From the NCBI GenBank assembly GCA_937907435.1, contig CALCIA010000353.1, positions 1 through 5,609 on the forward strand: a DNA stretch of 5,609 bases. Reading direction: 5' to 3'. The stretch is from an uncultured Actinomycetes bacterium (GTDB lineage Bacteria; Actinomycetota; Thermoleophilia; Solirubrobacterales; 70-9). The notes beneath the pieces are model-generated. The model did not search any database, was not told where the DNA came from, and was given only the letters and a program-made list of their open reading frames with translations. Both the position numbers and the translations under genes were made by a program. Positions 1-5,487 of this stretch are shown in pieces; the first letter of the stretch is position 1, and each line of letters begins with the position of its first letter.

Positions 1-50
1 TGGGCTCCTCATGGGGGTCACAGCCTGCCAGGACCCCCATGAGGAGCCCA
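1..50. repeat. Perfect 19-bp inverted repeat, 12-nt loop
   Basis: Bases 1-19 are the exact reverse complement of bases 32-50 (arms start TGGGCTCC and end GGAGCCCA), separated by a 12-base loop at 20-31. The pairing stops at base 20/31, where A faces G. The element lies 57 bases beyond the stop codon of the minus-strand UXS gene, so a transcription-termination or transcript-protecting hairpin is the simplest reading. It may be bidirectional if another gene converges from the left. No T-run follows on the plus strand; the minus-strand continuation is outside the window. Because it sits exactly at the window edge, a fold-back sequencing or assembly artefact cannot be excluded. Confidence 0.7.
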
Positions 51-51
51 G

Positions 52-78
52 GACCATCCTCGGACGGCCGAGGTGGTC
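52..78 (-). terminator. Bulged GC hairpin 3' of uxs, possible terminator
   Basis: GACCA (52-56) and CCTCGG (58-63) pair with CCGAGG (68-73) and TGGTC (74-78). This gives 11 base pairs with a single bulged T at 57 and an ACGG loop. It starts 28 bases after the UXS stop codon and directly abuts the 1-50 inverted repeat, so a minus-strand transcript would meet two strong hairpins in a row. There is no U-tract, which is common for GC-rich actinobacterial terminators but makes the call uncertain. A competing weaker hairpin (76-81 with 90-95) overlaps it. Confidence 0.4.
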
Positions 79-106
79 GGGACCCCCGCCCCGACGCCCG
101 AAAGCT

Positions 107-1054
107 CTAGTCGCCGGCGCCGACCAGGCGCTCGACGCCGGACTGGTCGATCGTCCGACGCAGGCCCTCGTCGAGCTTGATCGTCGGTTCCCAGCCGAGG
201 AGGTCGCGGGCGCGGCCGATGTCGGGGCGGCGCTGCTGGGGATCGTCGGTGGGCAGCGCCTCGAAGACGATCTCCGAGCGGGAGTCGGTCACCTCGATCA
301 CGGACTTGGCCAGTTCGAGCAGCGTGAACTCGTCCGGGTTGCCGATGTTGACCGGCGTGTGGACGTCGGACTCGGCGAGCGAGACGATGCCGCGGATCAG
401 GTCGTCGACGTAACAGAAGCTGCGCGTCTGGCTGCCCTCACCGAAGACGGTGAGCGGCCGGTCCTGCAGCGCCTGGCGCAGGAAGGTCGGGATCGCGCGG
501 CCGTCGTGGGGCCGCATGCGGGGTCCGTAGGTGTTGAAGATGCGGACGATCGCGGTGTCGACGCCCTGCTGGCGGTGGTAGGCCATCGTCAGCGCCTCGG
601 CGTAGCGCTTCGCCTCGTCGTAGACGCCGCGCGGACCGATCGGGTTGACGTGGCCCCAGTAGTCCTCGCGCTGCGGGTGGACTTTGGGGTCGCCGTAGAC
701 CTCGGAGGTCGAGGCGATCAGGAACCGGGCGCGCTTCCACTTGGCGACGCCGAGCATGTGGTTGGTCCCCAGCGAGCCGACTTTCAGCGTGTGCAGCGGC
801 AGCCGCAGGTAATCGATCGGGCTGGCCGGCGAGGCCAGGTGGTAGACGAAGTCGACCGGCTCCGGGATGTCGACGTACTCGGTGATGTCGGTGTGCCTGA
901 ACTCGAACTTCTCGTCGCGGATGTGCGCGATGTTTTCCAGCGAGCCGGTCTCGAGGTTGTCGAGGCAGATCACCCGATGCCCCTCCGCGAGCAGTTTCTC
1001 GCAGAGGTGGGAGCCGAGGAATCCCGCGCCGCCGGTGACCACACAAGTCGTCAT
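107..1054 (-). CDS. uxs: UDP-glucuronate decarboxylase (UDP-xylose synthase), extended SDR family
   Basis: A 315-residue cytosolic NAD-dependent sugar-nucleotide enzyme. Family knowledge: UXS oxidises UDP-glucuronate at C4, decarboxylates it and reduces it again to UDP-xylose, a precursor for surface polysaccharides. The sequence shows the Rossmann motif TGGAGFLG (residues 7-14, GxxGxxG), HLASPASP (72-79), ASTSEVYGDP (114-123), the catalytic Y145-xxx-K149 pair in YDEAKRYAE, RIFNTYGPRM (171-180), SFCYVDDLI (212-220) and PQQRRPDI (272-279), whose Arg residues match the UXS active-site region. The run from HPQREDYWGHVNPIGPRG (126-143) is characteristic of UXS rather than of UDP-glucose 4-epimerase or dTDP-glucose dehydratase. 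The length is typical. The start at 1054 was chosen because the protein opens directly with the MTTCVVTGGAG beta-strand. An in-frame ATG at 1156 would add 34 Gly/Arg-rich residues with no family counterpart. No clear Shine-Dalgarno precedes 1054. UDP-xylose specificity is inferred from motifs. Confidence 0.9.
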   Translation of the reverse strand: MTTCVVTGGAGFLGSHLCEKLLAEGHRVICLDNLETGSLENIAHIRDEKFEFRHTDITEYVDIPEPVDFVYHLASPASPIDYLRLPLHTLKVGSLGTNHMLGVAKWKRARFLIASTSEVYGDPKVHPQREDYWGHVNPIGPRGVYDEAKRYAEALTMAYHRQQGVDTAIVRIFNTYGPRMRPHDGRAIPTFLRQALQDRPLTVFGEGSQTRSFCYVDDLIRGIVSLAESDVHTPVNIGNPDEFTLLELAKSVIEVTDSRSEIVFEALPTDDPQQRRPDIGRARDLLGWEPTIKLDEGLRRTIDQSGVERLVGAGD

Positions 1055-1062
1055 CGCGCCGG

Positions 1063-1068
1063 ATGCTA
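1063..1068 (-). promoter_or_regulatory. Possible -10 element for leaderless uxs transcript
   Basis: On the minus strand TAGCAT (a TAnnnT actinobacterial -10 pattern) is followed by eight bases and then the UXS ATG. Transcription would therefore begin at or next to the start codon. This agrees with the absence of a Shine-Dalgarno, and leaderless genes are common in actinobacteria. No convincing -35 hexamer is seen 16-18 bases upstream, so this is a weak, pattern-only call. Confidence 0.25.
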
Positions 1069-1257
1069 TCGGCTTGCCGCCGAGGACCGCCTTCGCGCCC
1101 TCGCCCCGGTCCCCGCGGCCTCTCCCGCCACCCCCACCGCGATTGGTTCTCTCCAAATTGCGCGAGTTTCATGCGAGAGGCGCGTGGACAGGGGGGAGAA
1201 ATCGACCCCTCCCAGCCCTTTGCATGGCAGTGTTTGGTGCAGCGGGATAAAGCGAAC

Positions 1258-1264
1258 GGGGGAG
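1258..1264 (+). promoter_or_regulatory. Shine-Dalgarno that fixes the sigma-factor start
   Basis: GGGGGAG lies nine bases before the GTG at 1274. It is the only good ribosome-binding site in this frame near the beginning of sigma homology. It decides the start against the very long upstream open frame, which runs antisense through the uxs gene. Confidence 0.7.
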
Positions 1265-1273
1265 ATCGAACTA

Positions 1274-2722
1274 GTGAGTCCGGGCAGGGGGCCGGGGCGC
1301 GAGAGCGTCGCGGCCGACGTGGAGATCGACGCGGTCGACGAGGTGCTGGAGGCGGTCGACCTGGACGAGGACGGGGCGACGCCGATCGAGGCGGCGGCGC
1401 GCAAACGGGTCGCGGTCGAGACCTTCGCCCACAACGAGGCGTCCCTGCGGCGGACCGCGCAGCGCTACTCGATCTGCGCCGACGACGCCGAGGAAGCGCT
1501 GCAGCGCGGGCTCGAGATCCTGCTCAACAAAGCGCCCTCCGAGGACCCGCGCCACCTGGTCCGCTGGACCCAGACCGTGGTCAAACACGAGGCGCTGGCG
1601 GTGCGCGCGGAGCGCGAGCGGACGCTTGCCGGGCCCGCTGCCGCGACCCCCGTGCCGGGGCGCGAAGACTGGGTCGCGATGCTGCCGGCCGAGGTGGCCG
1701 GGCCGGCCGAGCGGGCCGAGCGCCACGAGGCGATCGAGCGCAGCCGCGAGGCGCTGGCGACGCTGAAGCCGCAGGAGGTGCGCACGCTCGGCCTGCTCGC
1801 CGAGGGCTACTCCTACCGCGAGATCGCCGAGATCACCGGCTACTCCTCGACGAAAGTGAACCGCGCGATCGCCGAGGGACGCGAGCGGTTCCGCCACTTC
1901 CTCCTGCGCCGCGAGGGCGGCGCCCGGTGCAACGAGCTGGCGCCGCTCCTCTCCGCCTTCGCCGACGAGGAAGCGGAGGCGGCCGATGTCGTCACCCTGC
2001 GCGAGCACCTGCGCACCTGCCCCCACTGCCGGGCGACGCTGCGGGCCTACCGCGCCGCCCCTGGCGCCGCGGCGGCATTGCTGCCGATCGTGCCGCCCGC
2101 CCGCGGCGCCCTCCTCGGCCGCCTCCACGACGCCTACGCCGCGGTCGCGACGCGGGTCGGCGGCGGGTCGGGCGCCTCGGACTCGACCCTCGGCGGGATC
2201 GCGGCGACTGGCGGCACGCGGGGCGCCGGGATGGCGGCGCTCGCCAAGGCGCTGGCGATCTGCGCGGGGACGGTCGGCGGCGCCGCCGCCTGCGTGGCGA
2301 CCGGGGTCGTCCCGGCGCCGCTGTTCGACTCGGCCGCGCACCATCAGGCCCCGCCGGCCAAGGTCGCCCACCACCAGCGGCACCGGGCCGAGGACCTGGA
2401 AACCCAGCTGCCGACTCCCTACGAAGTGGCGCCGACCACGGAAACCGGGGTCGAACCGGAACCGCAGCAGGCGGAAGCGACGCCGCCGGAAGAAGAACAC
2501 CACGAGGAACCCGACCGGTCGAAGGCCGACCCGGAAAGGGCGCCGATCGAAGAAGCCATCTCCGCGACCCCGTCGAGCGAAAGCGGTGCGACCGAATACA
2601 CCGAAGTGCTCGCCCCGCCGCCGGTCGAAGCGACGAGCTCGGCCTCTTCGTCGTCGTCTGGCGGCGGCGCCTCCTCGGGCTCTTCGTCGAGCGGCACCGC
2701 CGCCGGGGAGTTCGGGCCGTGA
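1274..2722 (+). CDS. Membrane-anchored ECF-like sigma factor fused to a zinc-finger anti-sigma domain
   Basis: A 482-residue protein joining parts usually encoded by two genes. Residues about 47-115 match sigma-70 region 2: the stretch DDAEEALQRGLEILL and the helix around WTQTVVKHEALAVRAER resemble the core-RNAP-binding and -10-recognition helices. Residues about 152-210 are region 4, with a helix-turn-helix seen in EGYSYREIAEITGYSSTKVN (-35 binding). Residues about 219-262 are a zf-HC2/ZAS anti-sigma module, with C219 followed by H245-x3-C249-x2-C252. Residues about 320-347 form one Ala/Gly-rich membrane helix (AICAGTVGGAAACVATGVV). From 348 on, a presumed extracellular tail is Pro/Glu-rich, then Ser/Gly-rich (about 454-474), ending GEFGP. 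Inference: an ECF-type sigma factor held at the membrane and inhibited in cis, released by a signal or by proteolysis. Sigma factors with fused zinc-finger/membrane extensions are known in actinobacteria; the exact ECF group is not assigned here. The start is GTG with a Shine-Dalgarno nine bases upstream. No separate anti-sigma gene is nearby; the next gene overlaps by four bases. Confidence 0.88.
   Translation: MSPGRGPGRESVAADVEIDAVDEVLEAVDLDEDGATPIEAAARKRVAVETFAHNEASLRRTAQRYSICADDAEEALQRGLEILLNKAPSEDPRHLVRWTQTVVKHEALAVRAERERTLAGPAAATPVPGREDWVAMLPAEVAGPAERAERHEAIERSREALATLKPQEVRTLGLLAEGYSYREIAEITGYSSTKVNRAIAEGRERFRHFLLRREGGARCNELAPLLSAFADEEAEAADVVTLREHLRTCPHCRATLRAYRAAPGAAAALLPIVPPARGALLGRLHDAYAAVATRVGGGSGASDSTLGGIAATGGTRGAGMAALAKALAICAGTVGGAAACVATGVVPAPLFDSAAHHQAPPAKVAHHQRHRAEDLETQLPTPYEVAPTTETGVEPEPQQAEATPPEEEHHEEPDRSKADPERAPIEEAISATPSSESGATEYTEVLAPPPVEATSSASSSSSGGGASSGSSSSGTAAGEFGP
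2705..2710 (+). promoter_or_regulatory. Shine-Dalgarno for the secreted-protein gene, inside the sigma gene
   Basis: GGGGAG lies eight bases before the GTG at 2719. These bases also encode the Gly-Glu of the sigma factor's terminal GEFGP, so the end of one protein and the ribosome-binding site of the next share the same DNA. This supports the GTG 2719 start and translational coupling. Confidence 0.65.
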
Positions 2723-4779
2723 GCCGCGGCAAGCGTCGGCTCGGCGCAGCGCTCATCGCGATCGCCGCCCTCCTCGCCAGCGCGCTCCCCGCCGCCGCCT
2801 CCGATGGCACCAACCTGACCGGGGTCCACGTCTTCGGCGGCAACGTCTGGCACGCGGACAACCAGTTCCGGGTCGAGTGGGACCCGAACCCGCCGACGGA
2901 AGTCGCGTCCGTGGTCAAGTACGGGGTGCGAGGGTCGTGGGGACAGTTCCTTCTCGGCTTCGACAACCACACCGTCGAGAACCCCTGGAACGTGGCCGTC
3001 GTCAGCGTGCCTCCGACCCCCGGCGTGTACCTCTTCGAAATCTGGGACTTCCACCCGAACGAGATCAAGACCCCTGACGGTCCCCGCGTCCAGGTGCCGC
3101 TCTACTTCGACGATGCCAGGCCGCCCGCGGTCTCTGTGACGGCACCCGCCTGGGTGGCGGCCGGCTCCCCCGTGCGGATCCGGATCGCGCCGCCCACCGC
3201 GCCGCTGCCGCTGTCCGGGATCCAGGGCTACGCGGTCTCGATCGACGCCGCCGCAAACGCCTCGCCCTGCGCCCGCGCCGACCGCTGCGCGGCCGGCGAG
3301 CTCGACCTGCCCGGGGGGATCGGCGACGTCGCGACCTCGCTGCCCGCCCCGCCGGAAGGCATCAACTACGTCCACGCGGTCGCGGTGTCGGGGTCGGGGA
3401 TGGACTCGGCGACGACCGCAACGGTGCCGGTCGGGGTCGACGGGACCCCGCCGCGGGTGCGGCTCGAGGGGGCACCGGCGGGCTGGACCGCGGAGCCGGT
3501 GAAGGTGACCGCGGTCGCCTCCGATCCGCTCTCGGGGATGGTCGCGGCCGGGCCGGGCGGACCGGAGACCGCGATCTCGGTCGACGGTGGCCCGCCGCTG
3601 CTCGTCCCGGGCGCCGCCGCGACCGCGGCGGTGGCCGGCGAGGGCACCCATCGCGTCACCTACTGGGGGCGCGACGCCGTCGGCAACGCGGGCGACGGCA
3701 GCCTGCCCTTCGCCCAGCCGGCGGCGGCGACCGTGCGGATCGACGAAACCGACCCGACCGTGCGCTTCGCCGCCGGCGACCCCGGGGATCCGGAGCGGAT
3801 CGAGGCGACCGTCGCCGACCGCCTCTCCGGCCCGGCCGCCGGCCGCGGCGAGATCGAGCTGCGCCCGGCGGGCGGGACCGGCCGCTTCGAACCGCTGCCC
3901 ACGGAAGCGCGGCGGGGGCTGCTCGTCGCCCGCTGGAGCTCCGACGACTACCCGCGCGGGGACTACGAATTCCGCGCCGTCGGCTTCGACGCGGCGGGCA
4001 ACTCGGCCGCCTCGACCCTGGGACCGGACGGCGCGCCGCTCGTCCTCCGCAACCCGGTGAAGCGCGTCGCCCGGCTCGCCTTCGGCTTCGGCGCCGGCGA
4101 GCTCGTCTTCCAGCGCTGCTCGCGCGAGGACGGGGCGCGGCATTGCCACCACACCGTCGTCCGGTCGTTCGACAGGCGGCCCGCGAGCCGCGCCCTACCG
4201 TGCTGCCACGGTGCCCTGGTCGGCGGCCGGCTGCTCGACGCGGGCGGCGAGCCGCTGCCGGGACAGAGCGTCGACGTGGTCGAGACCTTCGCCCGCGGCG
4301 CCCGACCGGGCAGCCGCACCACCCACGTCACCACCGACGCCCGCGGCGCCTTCCGCGCCCGGCTCGCGCCGGGGCCGAGCCGGCGGGTGAGCGCCGAGTT
4401 CGACGGCACCCACCGCCTGACCCGCGCGAGCGGGCGGCGGCTGCGGCTGCGGGTCCGCGCCGGCGTCCGCCTGCGGGTCTCGACCGCGCGCGTGCGGGTC
4501 GGCGGCGCGCCGGTCGTCTTCAGCGGGCGCATCCTCCATCCAGAAGCGCGGATCCCGCCGACCGGCCTGCCGGTCGAGCTCGAGTTCCGCCTGCCGGGCA
4601 TGGCCTGGTCGGAGTTCCGCACCCTGCAGACCGACTCCGCGGGCCGCTTCGTCTACCCGTACTCGTTCAGCGACGACGACAGCGACGGCGTCCGCTTCCA
4701 CTTCCGCGCCTTCGTCCCCGCGACGGGAAACTGGGCGTTCGCCCCGGCGACCTCGCGTCCCGTGGCCGTCACCGGCTGA
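2719..4779 (+). CDS. Secreted multi-domain Ig-like protein, coupled to the sigma factor
   Basis: A 686-residue exported protein of unknown exact function. Residues 1-27 are a Sec signal peptide: KRR at 5-7, a hydrophobic core about 8-23, and likely cleavage after A27 (LPAAA-SDG). Residues about 29-130 are an N-terminal module not recognised as a known family. Ig-like beta modules follow, at about 241-340 (opening DGTPPRVRLEGAPAGW, with SDPLSGM and later YWGRDAVGNAG) and about 341-430 (opening DETDPTVRF, with ATVADRLSG, ending FRAVGFDAAGN). Residues about 497-590 resemble a carboxypeptidase-regulatory-like/SdrD-B beta domain (GRLLDAGGEPLPGQSVDV, then VTTDARGAFRARL). Residues about 591-686 repeat that plan (VVFSGRI, then TDSAGRFVYPYSF and HFRAFVP). 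No C-terminal membrane anchor or sortase motif is seen, so it is probably released or held by other wall interactions. It contains Cys pairs at 184/190 and a Cys/His cluster at 467-497. The GTG start overlaps the sigma stop (GTGA), indicating translational coupling. Adhesive, structural or signal-presenting roles are possible but unproven. Confidence 0.85.
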   Translation: MSRGKRRLGAALIAIAALLASALPAAASDGTNLTGVHVFGGNVWHADNQFRVEWDPNPPTEVASVVKYGVRGSWGQFLLGFDNHTVENPWNVAVVSVPPTPGVYLFEIWDFHPNEIKTPDGPRVQVPLYFDDARPPAVSVTAPAWVAAGSPVRIRIAPPTAPLPLSGIQGYAVSIDAAANASPCARADRCAAGELDLPGGIGDVATSLPAPPEGINYVHAVAVSGSGMDSATTATVPVGVDGTPPRVRLEGAPAGWTAEPVKVTAVASDPLSGMVAAGPGGPETAISVDGGPPLLVPGAAATAAVAGEGTHRVTYWGRDAVGNAGDGSLPFAQPAAATVRIDETDPTVRFAAGDPGDPERIEATVADRLSGPAAGRGEIELRPAGGTGRFEPLPTEARRGLLVARWSSDDYPRGDYEFRAVGFDAAGNSAASTLGPDGAPLVLRNPVKRVARLAFGFGAGELVFQRCSREDGARHCHHTVVRSFDRRPASRALPCCHGALVGGRLLDAGGEPLPGQSVDVVETFARGARPGSRTTHVTTDARGAFRARLAPGPSRRVSAEFDGTHRLTRASGRRLRLRVRAGVRLRVSTARVRVGGAPVVFSGRILHPEARIPPTGLPVELEFRLPGMAWSEFRTLQTDSAGRFVYPYSFSDDDSDGVRFHFRAFVPATGNWAFAPATSRPVAVTG

Positions 4780-4784
4780 CCCCG

Positions 4785-4843
4785 CCCCGGGCGCGTTCGC
4801 ACTTCTCCGCGCTATGCGCGGATTTCTGCGAACTCACCCGGGG
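4785..4843. repeat. 59-bp nested palindrome in the convergent intergenic region
   Basis: Three stacked seven-base stems share one axis. CCCCGGG (4785-4791) pairs with CCCGGGG (4837-4843). GTTCGCA (4795-4801) pairs with TGCGAAC (4827-4833). TCCGCGC (4806-4812) pairs with GCGCGGA (4816-4822) around a TAT loop. The stems are separated by symmetric 3x3 and 4x4 internal loops. It begins five bases after the stop codon of the secreted-protein gene, so it is the natural terminator or 3'-end-protecting hairpin of that operon. It lacks a U-tract. Its regular cruciform design also fits a dispersed REP/MITE-like intergenic repeat. Confidence 0.7.
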
Positions 4844-4864
4844 TGGGCACCGGGAGCGGGCATG

Positions 4865-4897
4865 AAAAAGGCCGCCCCGGGGAGCCCGGGACGGCCT
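4865..4897 (-). terminator. Intrinsic terminator of the basic-protein gene
   Basis: Read on the minus strand this is a 13-bp stem: AGGCCGTCCCGGG, a CTC loop, then CCCGGGGCGGCCT. It is continuous if one G-U wobble (4875/4891) is allowed, and runs directly into five T residues (4869-4865, one of them shared with the last base pair). It begins 24 bases after the stop codon of the 4922-5419 gene. A GC stem plus U-tract is the classical Rho-independent signature. On the plus strand the wobble becomes a C-A mismatch and no T-run follows, so it is directional. Confidence 0.88.
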
Positions 4898-4921
4898 GGG
4901 TGCTCGGGTGGCGCGGAGGAC

Positions 4922-5419
4922 CTAGCGGAGGGCGGCGAGCTGGTCGGAGACCTGCTTGACCCGACGCTCGACCTCGCTGCGGCTGGTCTTGATCGTCGAG
5001 GTCGCGGTGGAGGTCACGGCCTGCTGGCGCTTGCGGACGTCGCGCTCGACCCGGGTGCGCGTCTTGCGGGCCTCGGTGGTCGCGCGCCTACGGGCGCTGG
5101 TGCCGCGTTTTTCGGTGCGCTTGGCCGCTTTCTCGATCTTGCGGCGGTAGGACTTCAGCTCTTTCTCGGCCTTGGTGCGGCTGGTCCAGGGCTCGACGAT
5201 GTCGTTCAGCTTGTCGCTCGCCGAGAGGACGACGCCGACCGGAAAATCGACCGCGGTCTCGATGATCGTCTGGGCCTGGTTCTTCTCCGCGACAGCGGTC
5301 TTGGTCGCCGCTTTCTTCGTCGTGCTCGCGGTTTTCGCGGCCGATTTCTTCGCTTCCGTAGTGGCGCGTTTCGCCTGCGTTTTCGGTTTGCTGGTGCCGT
5401 TGCTGCTCTGCGTTGCCAT
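4922..5419 (-). CDS. Small Lys/Ala-rich histone-H1-like basic protein
   Basis: A 165-residue, strongly basic protein with no confident family assignment. Residues 1-45 are a disordered Lys/Ala/Thr tail (repeats such as TEAKKSAAKTASTTKKAATK) like the tails of histone H1, HupB or bacterial H1-like proteins. Residues about 48-77 (IIETAVDFPVGVVLSASDKL) form a short, more hydrophobic, probably amphipathic segment. Residues about 82-165 are a long charged helix or coiled coil rich in Arg/Lys/Glu, ending KQVSDQLAALR. No signal peptide or clear membrane helix is present, so it is likely cytosolic. Inference: a nucleoid-associated or DNA-binding protein. An HbhA-like or phasin-like coiled-coil protein is an alternative. 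The ATG at 5419 has AAGAGGGG ten bases upstream; an intrinsic terminator follows the stop. Two LexA-box sequences sit over the presumed promoter, suggesting induction by DNA damage. Confidence 0.82.
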   Translation of the reverse strand: MATQSSNGTSKPKTQAKRATTEAKKSAAKTASTTKKAATKTAVAEKNQAQTIIETAVDFPVGVVLSASDKLNDIVEPWTSRTKAEKELKSYRRKIEKAAKRTEKRGTSARRRATTEARKTRTRVERDVRKRQQAVTSTATSTIKTSRSEVERRVKQVSDQLAALR

Positions 5420-5429
5420 GAAAGACGTA

Positions 5430-5437
5430 CCCCTCTT
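5430..5437 (-). promoter_or_regulatory. Shine-Dalgarno of the basic-protein gene
   Basis: On the minus strand AAGAGGGG is followed by ten bases and then the ATG at 5419. It supports that start over downstream alternatives; no in-frame start with a better site is seen. Confidence 0.65.
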
Positions 5438-5464
5438 GATTGGTCGGATGCTCGGGCGGCGCCG

Positions 5465-5470
5465 AGTCTA
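5465..5470 (-). promoter_or_regulatory. Likely -10 element of the basic-protein promoter
   Basis: TAGACT on the minus strand fits the TAnnnT pattern. Transcription would start near 5458, giving a leader of about 40 bases that contains the ribosome-binding site. At a 17-base spacing the -35 hexamer would be TGTTCG (5493-5488), a poor match, which would suit a regulated promoter. The spacer and -35 are covered by the two LexA-box sequences. Confidence 0.45.
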
Positions 5471-5471
5471 A

Positions 5472-5485
5472 CGAACATATGTTTC
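5472..5485. promoter_or_regulatory. LexA (SOS) box 1
   Basis: CGAACATATGTTTC matches every position of the Gram-positive SOS-box consensus CGAACRNRYGTTYC, and 11 of 12 positions of a GAACnnnnGTTC-centred palindrome with its C and C flanks. It sits between the presumed -10 (5465-5470) and -35 of the basic-protein gene, where bound LexA would block RNA polymerase. The consensus is established knowledge; its use in this organism is inferred. Confidence 0.75.
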
Positions 5486-5487
5486 TA

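Larger units (their letters stand above)
1055..1273. other. Divergent intergenic region between uxs and the sigma factor
   Basis: These 219 bases separate the UXS and sigma-factor start codons and must hold both promoters unless the transcripts are longer. The section around 1139-1175 and the section 1215-1256 are less GC-rich than the surroundings, as expected for promoter DNA. No unambiguous -35/-10 pair for the sigma gene and no ECF-type GAAC -35 motif was found. No convincing ORF or RNA gene is seen. Confidence 0.6.

Noticed and set aside
1055..1156. 34-residue N-terminal extension of the UXS protein
   Set aside because: It is Gly/Arg-rich with no family counterpart; the Rossmann fold begins right after the Met at 1054.
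1220..1253. TTGCAT...GATAAA as a promoter for the sigma gene
   Set aside because: The spacing is outside the usual 16-18 bases and neither hexamer is a good actinobacterial match; no ECF-type autoregulatory motif was found either.
11..1273. Long plus-strand open frame upstream of and in frame with the sigma factor
   Set aside because: It runs antisense through the well-supported uxs gene, is Asp/Val/Arg-rich without recognisable domains, and is a product of high GC. The sigma gene has its own GTG with a good ribosome-binding site at 1274.
1271..4152. Two long minus-strand open frames opposite the sigma and secreted-protein genes
   Set aside because: They are Arg/Gly/Pro-rich mirror frames caused by GC-rich third positions, with no domains; the plus-strand proteins have clear motifs, a signal peptide and ribosome-binding sites.
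5172..5471. Plus-strand hydrophobic open frame (99 aa) opposite the basic-protein gene
   Set aside because: Its apparent membrane-like character is the antisense image of Lys/Ala codons. The minus-strand gene has a Shine-Dalgarno, promoter and terminator, while this frame has none.
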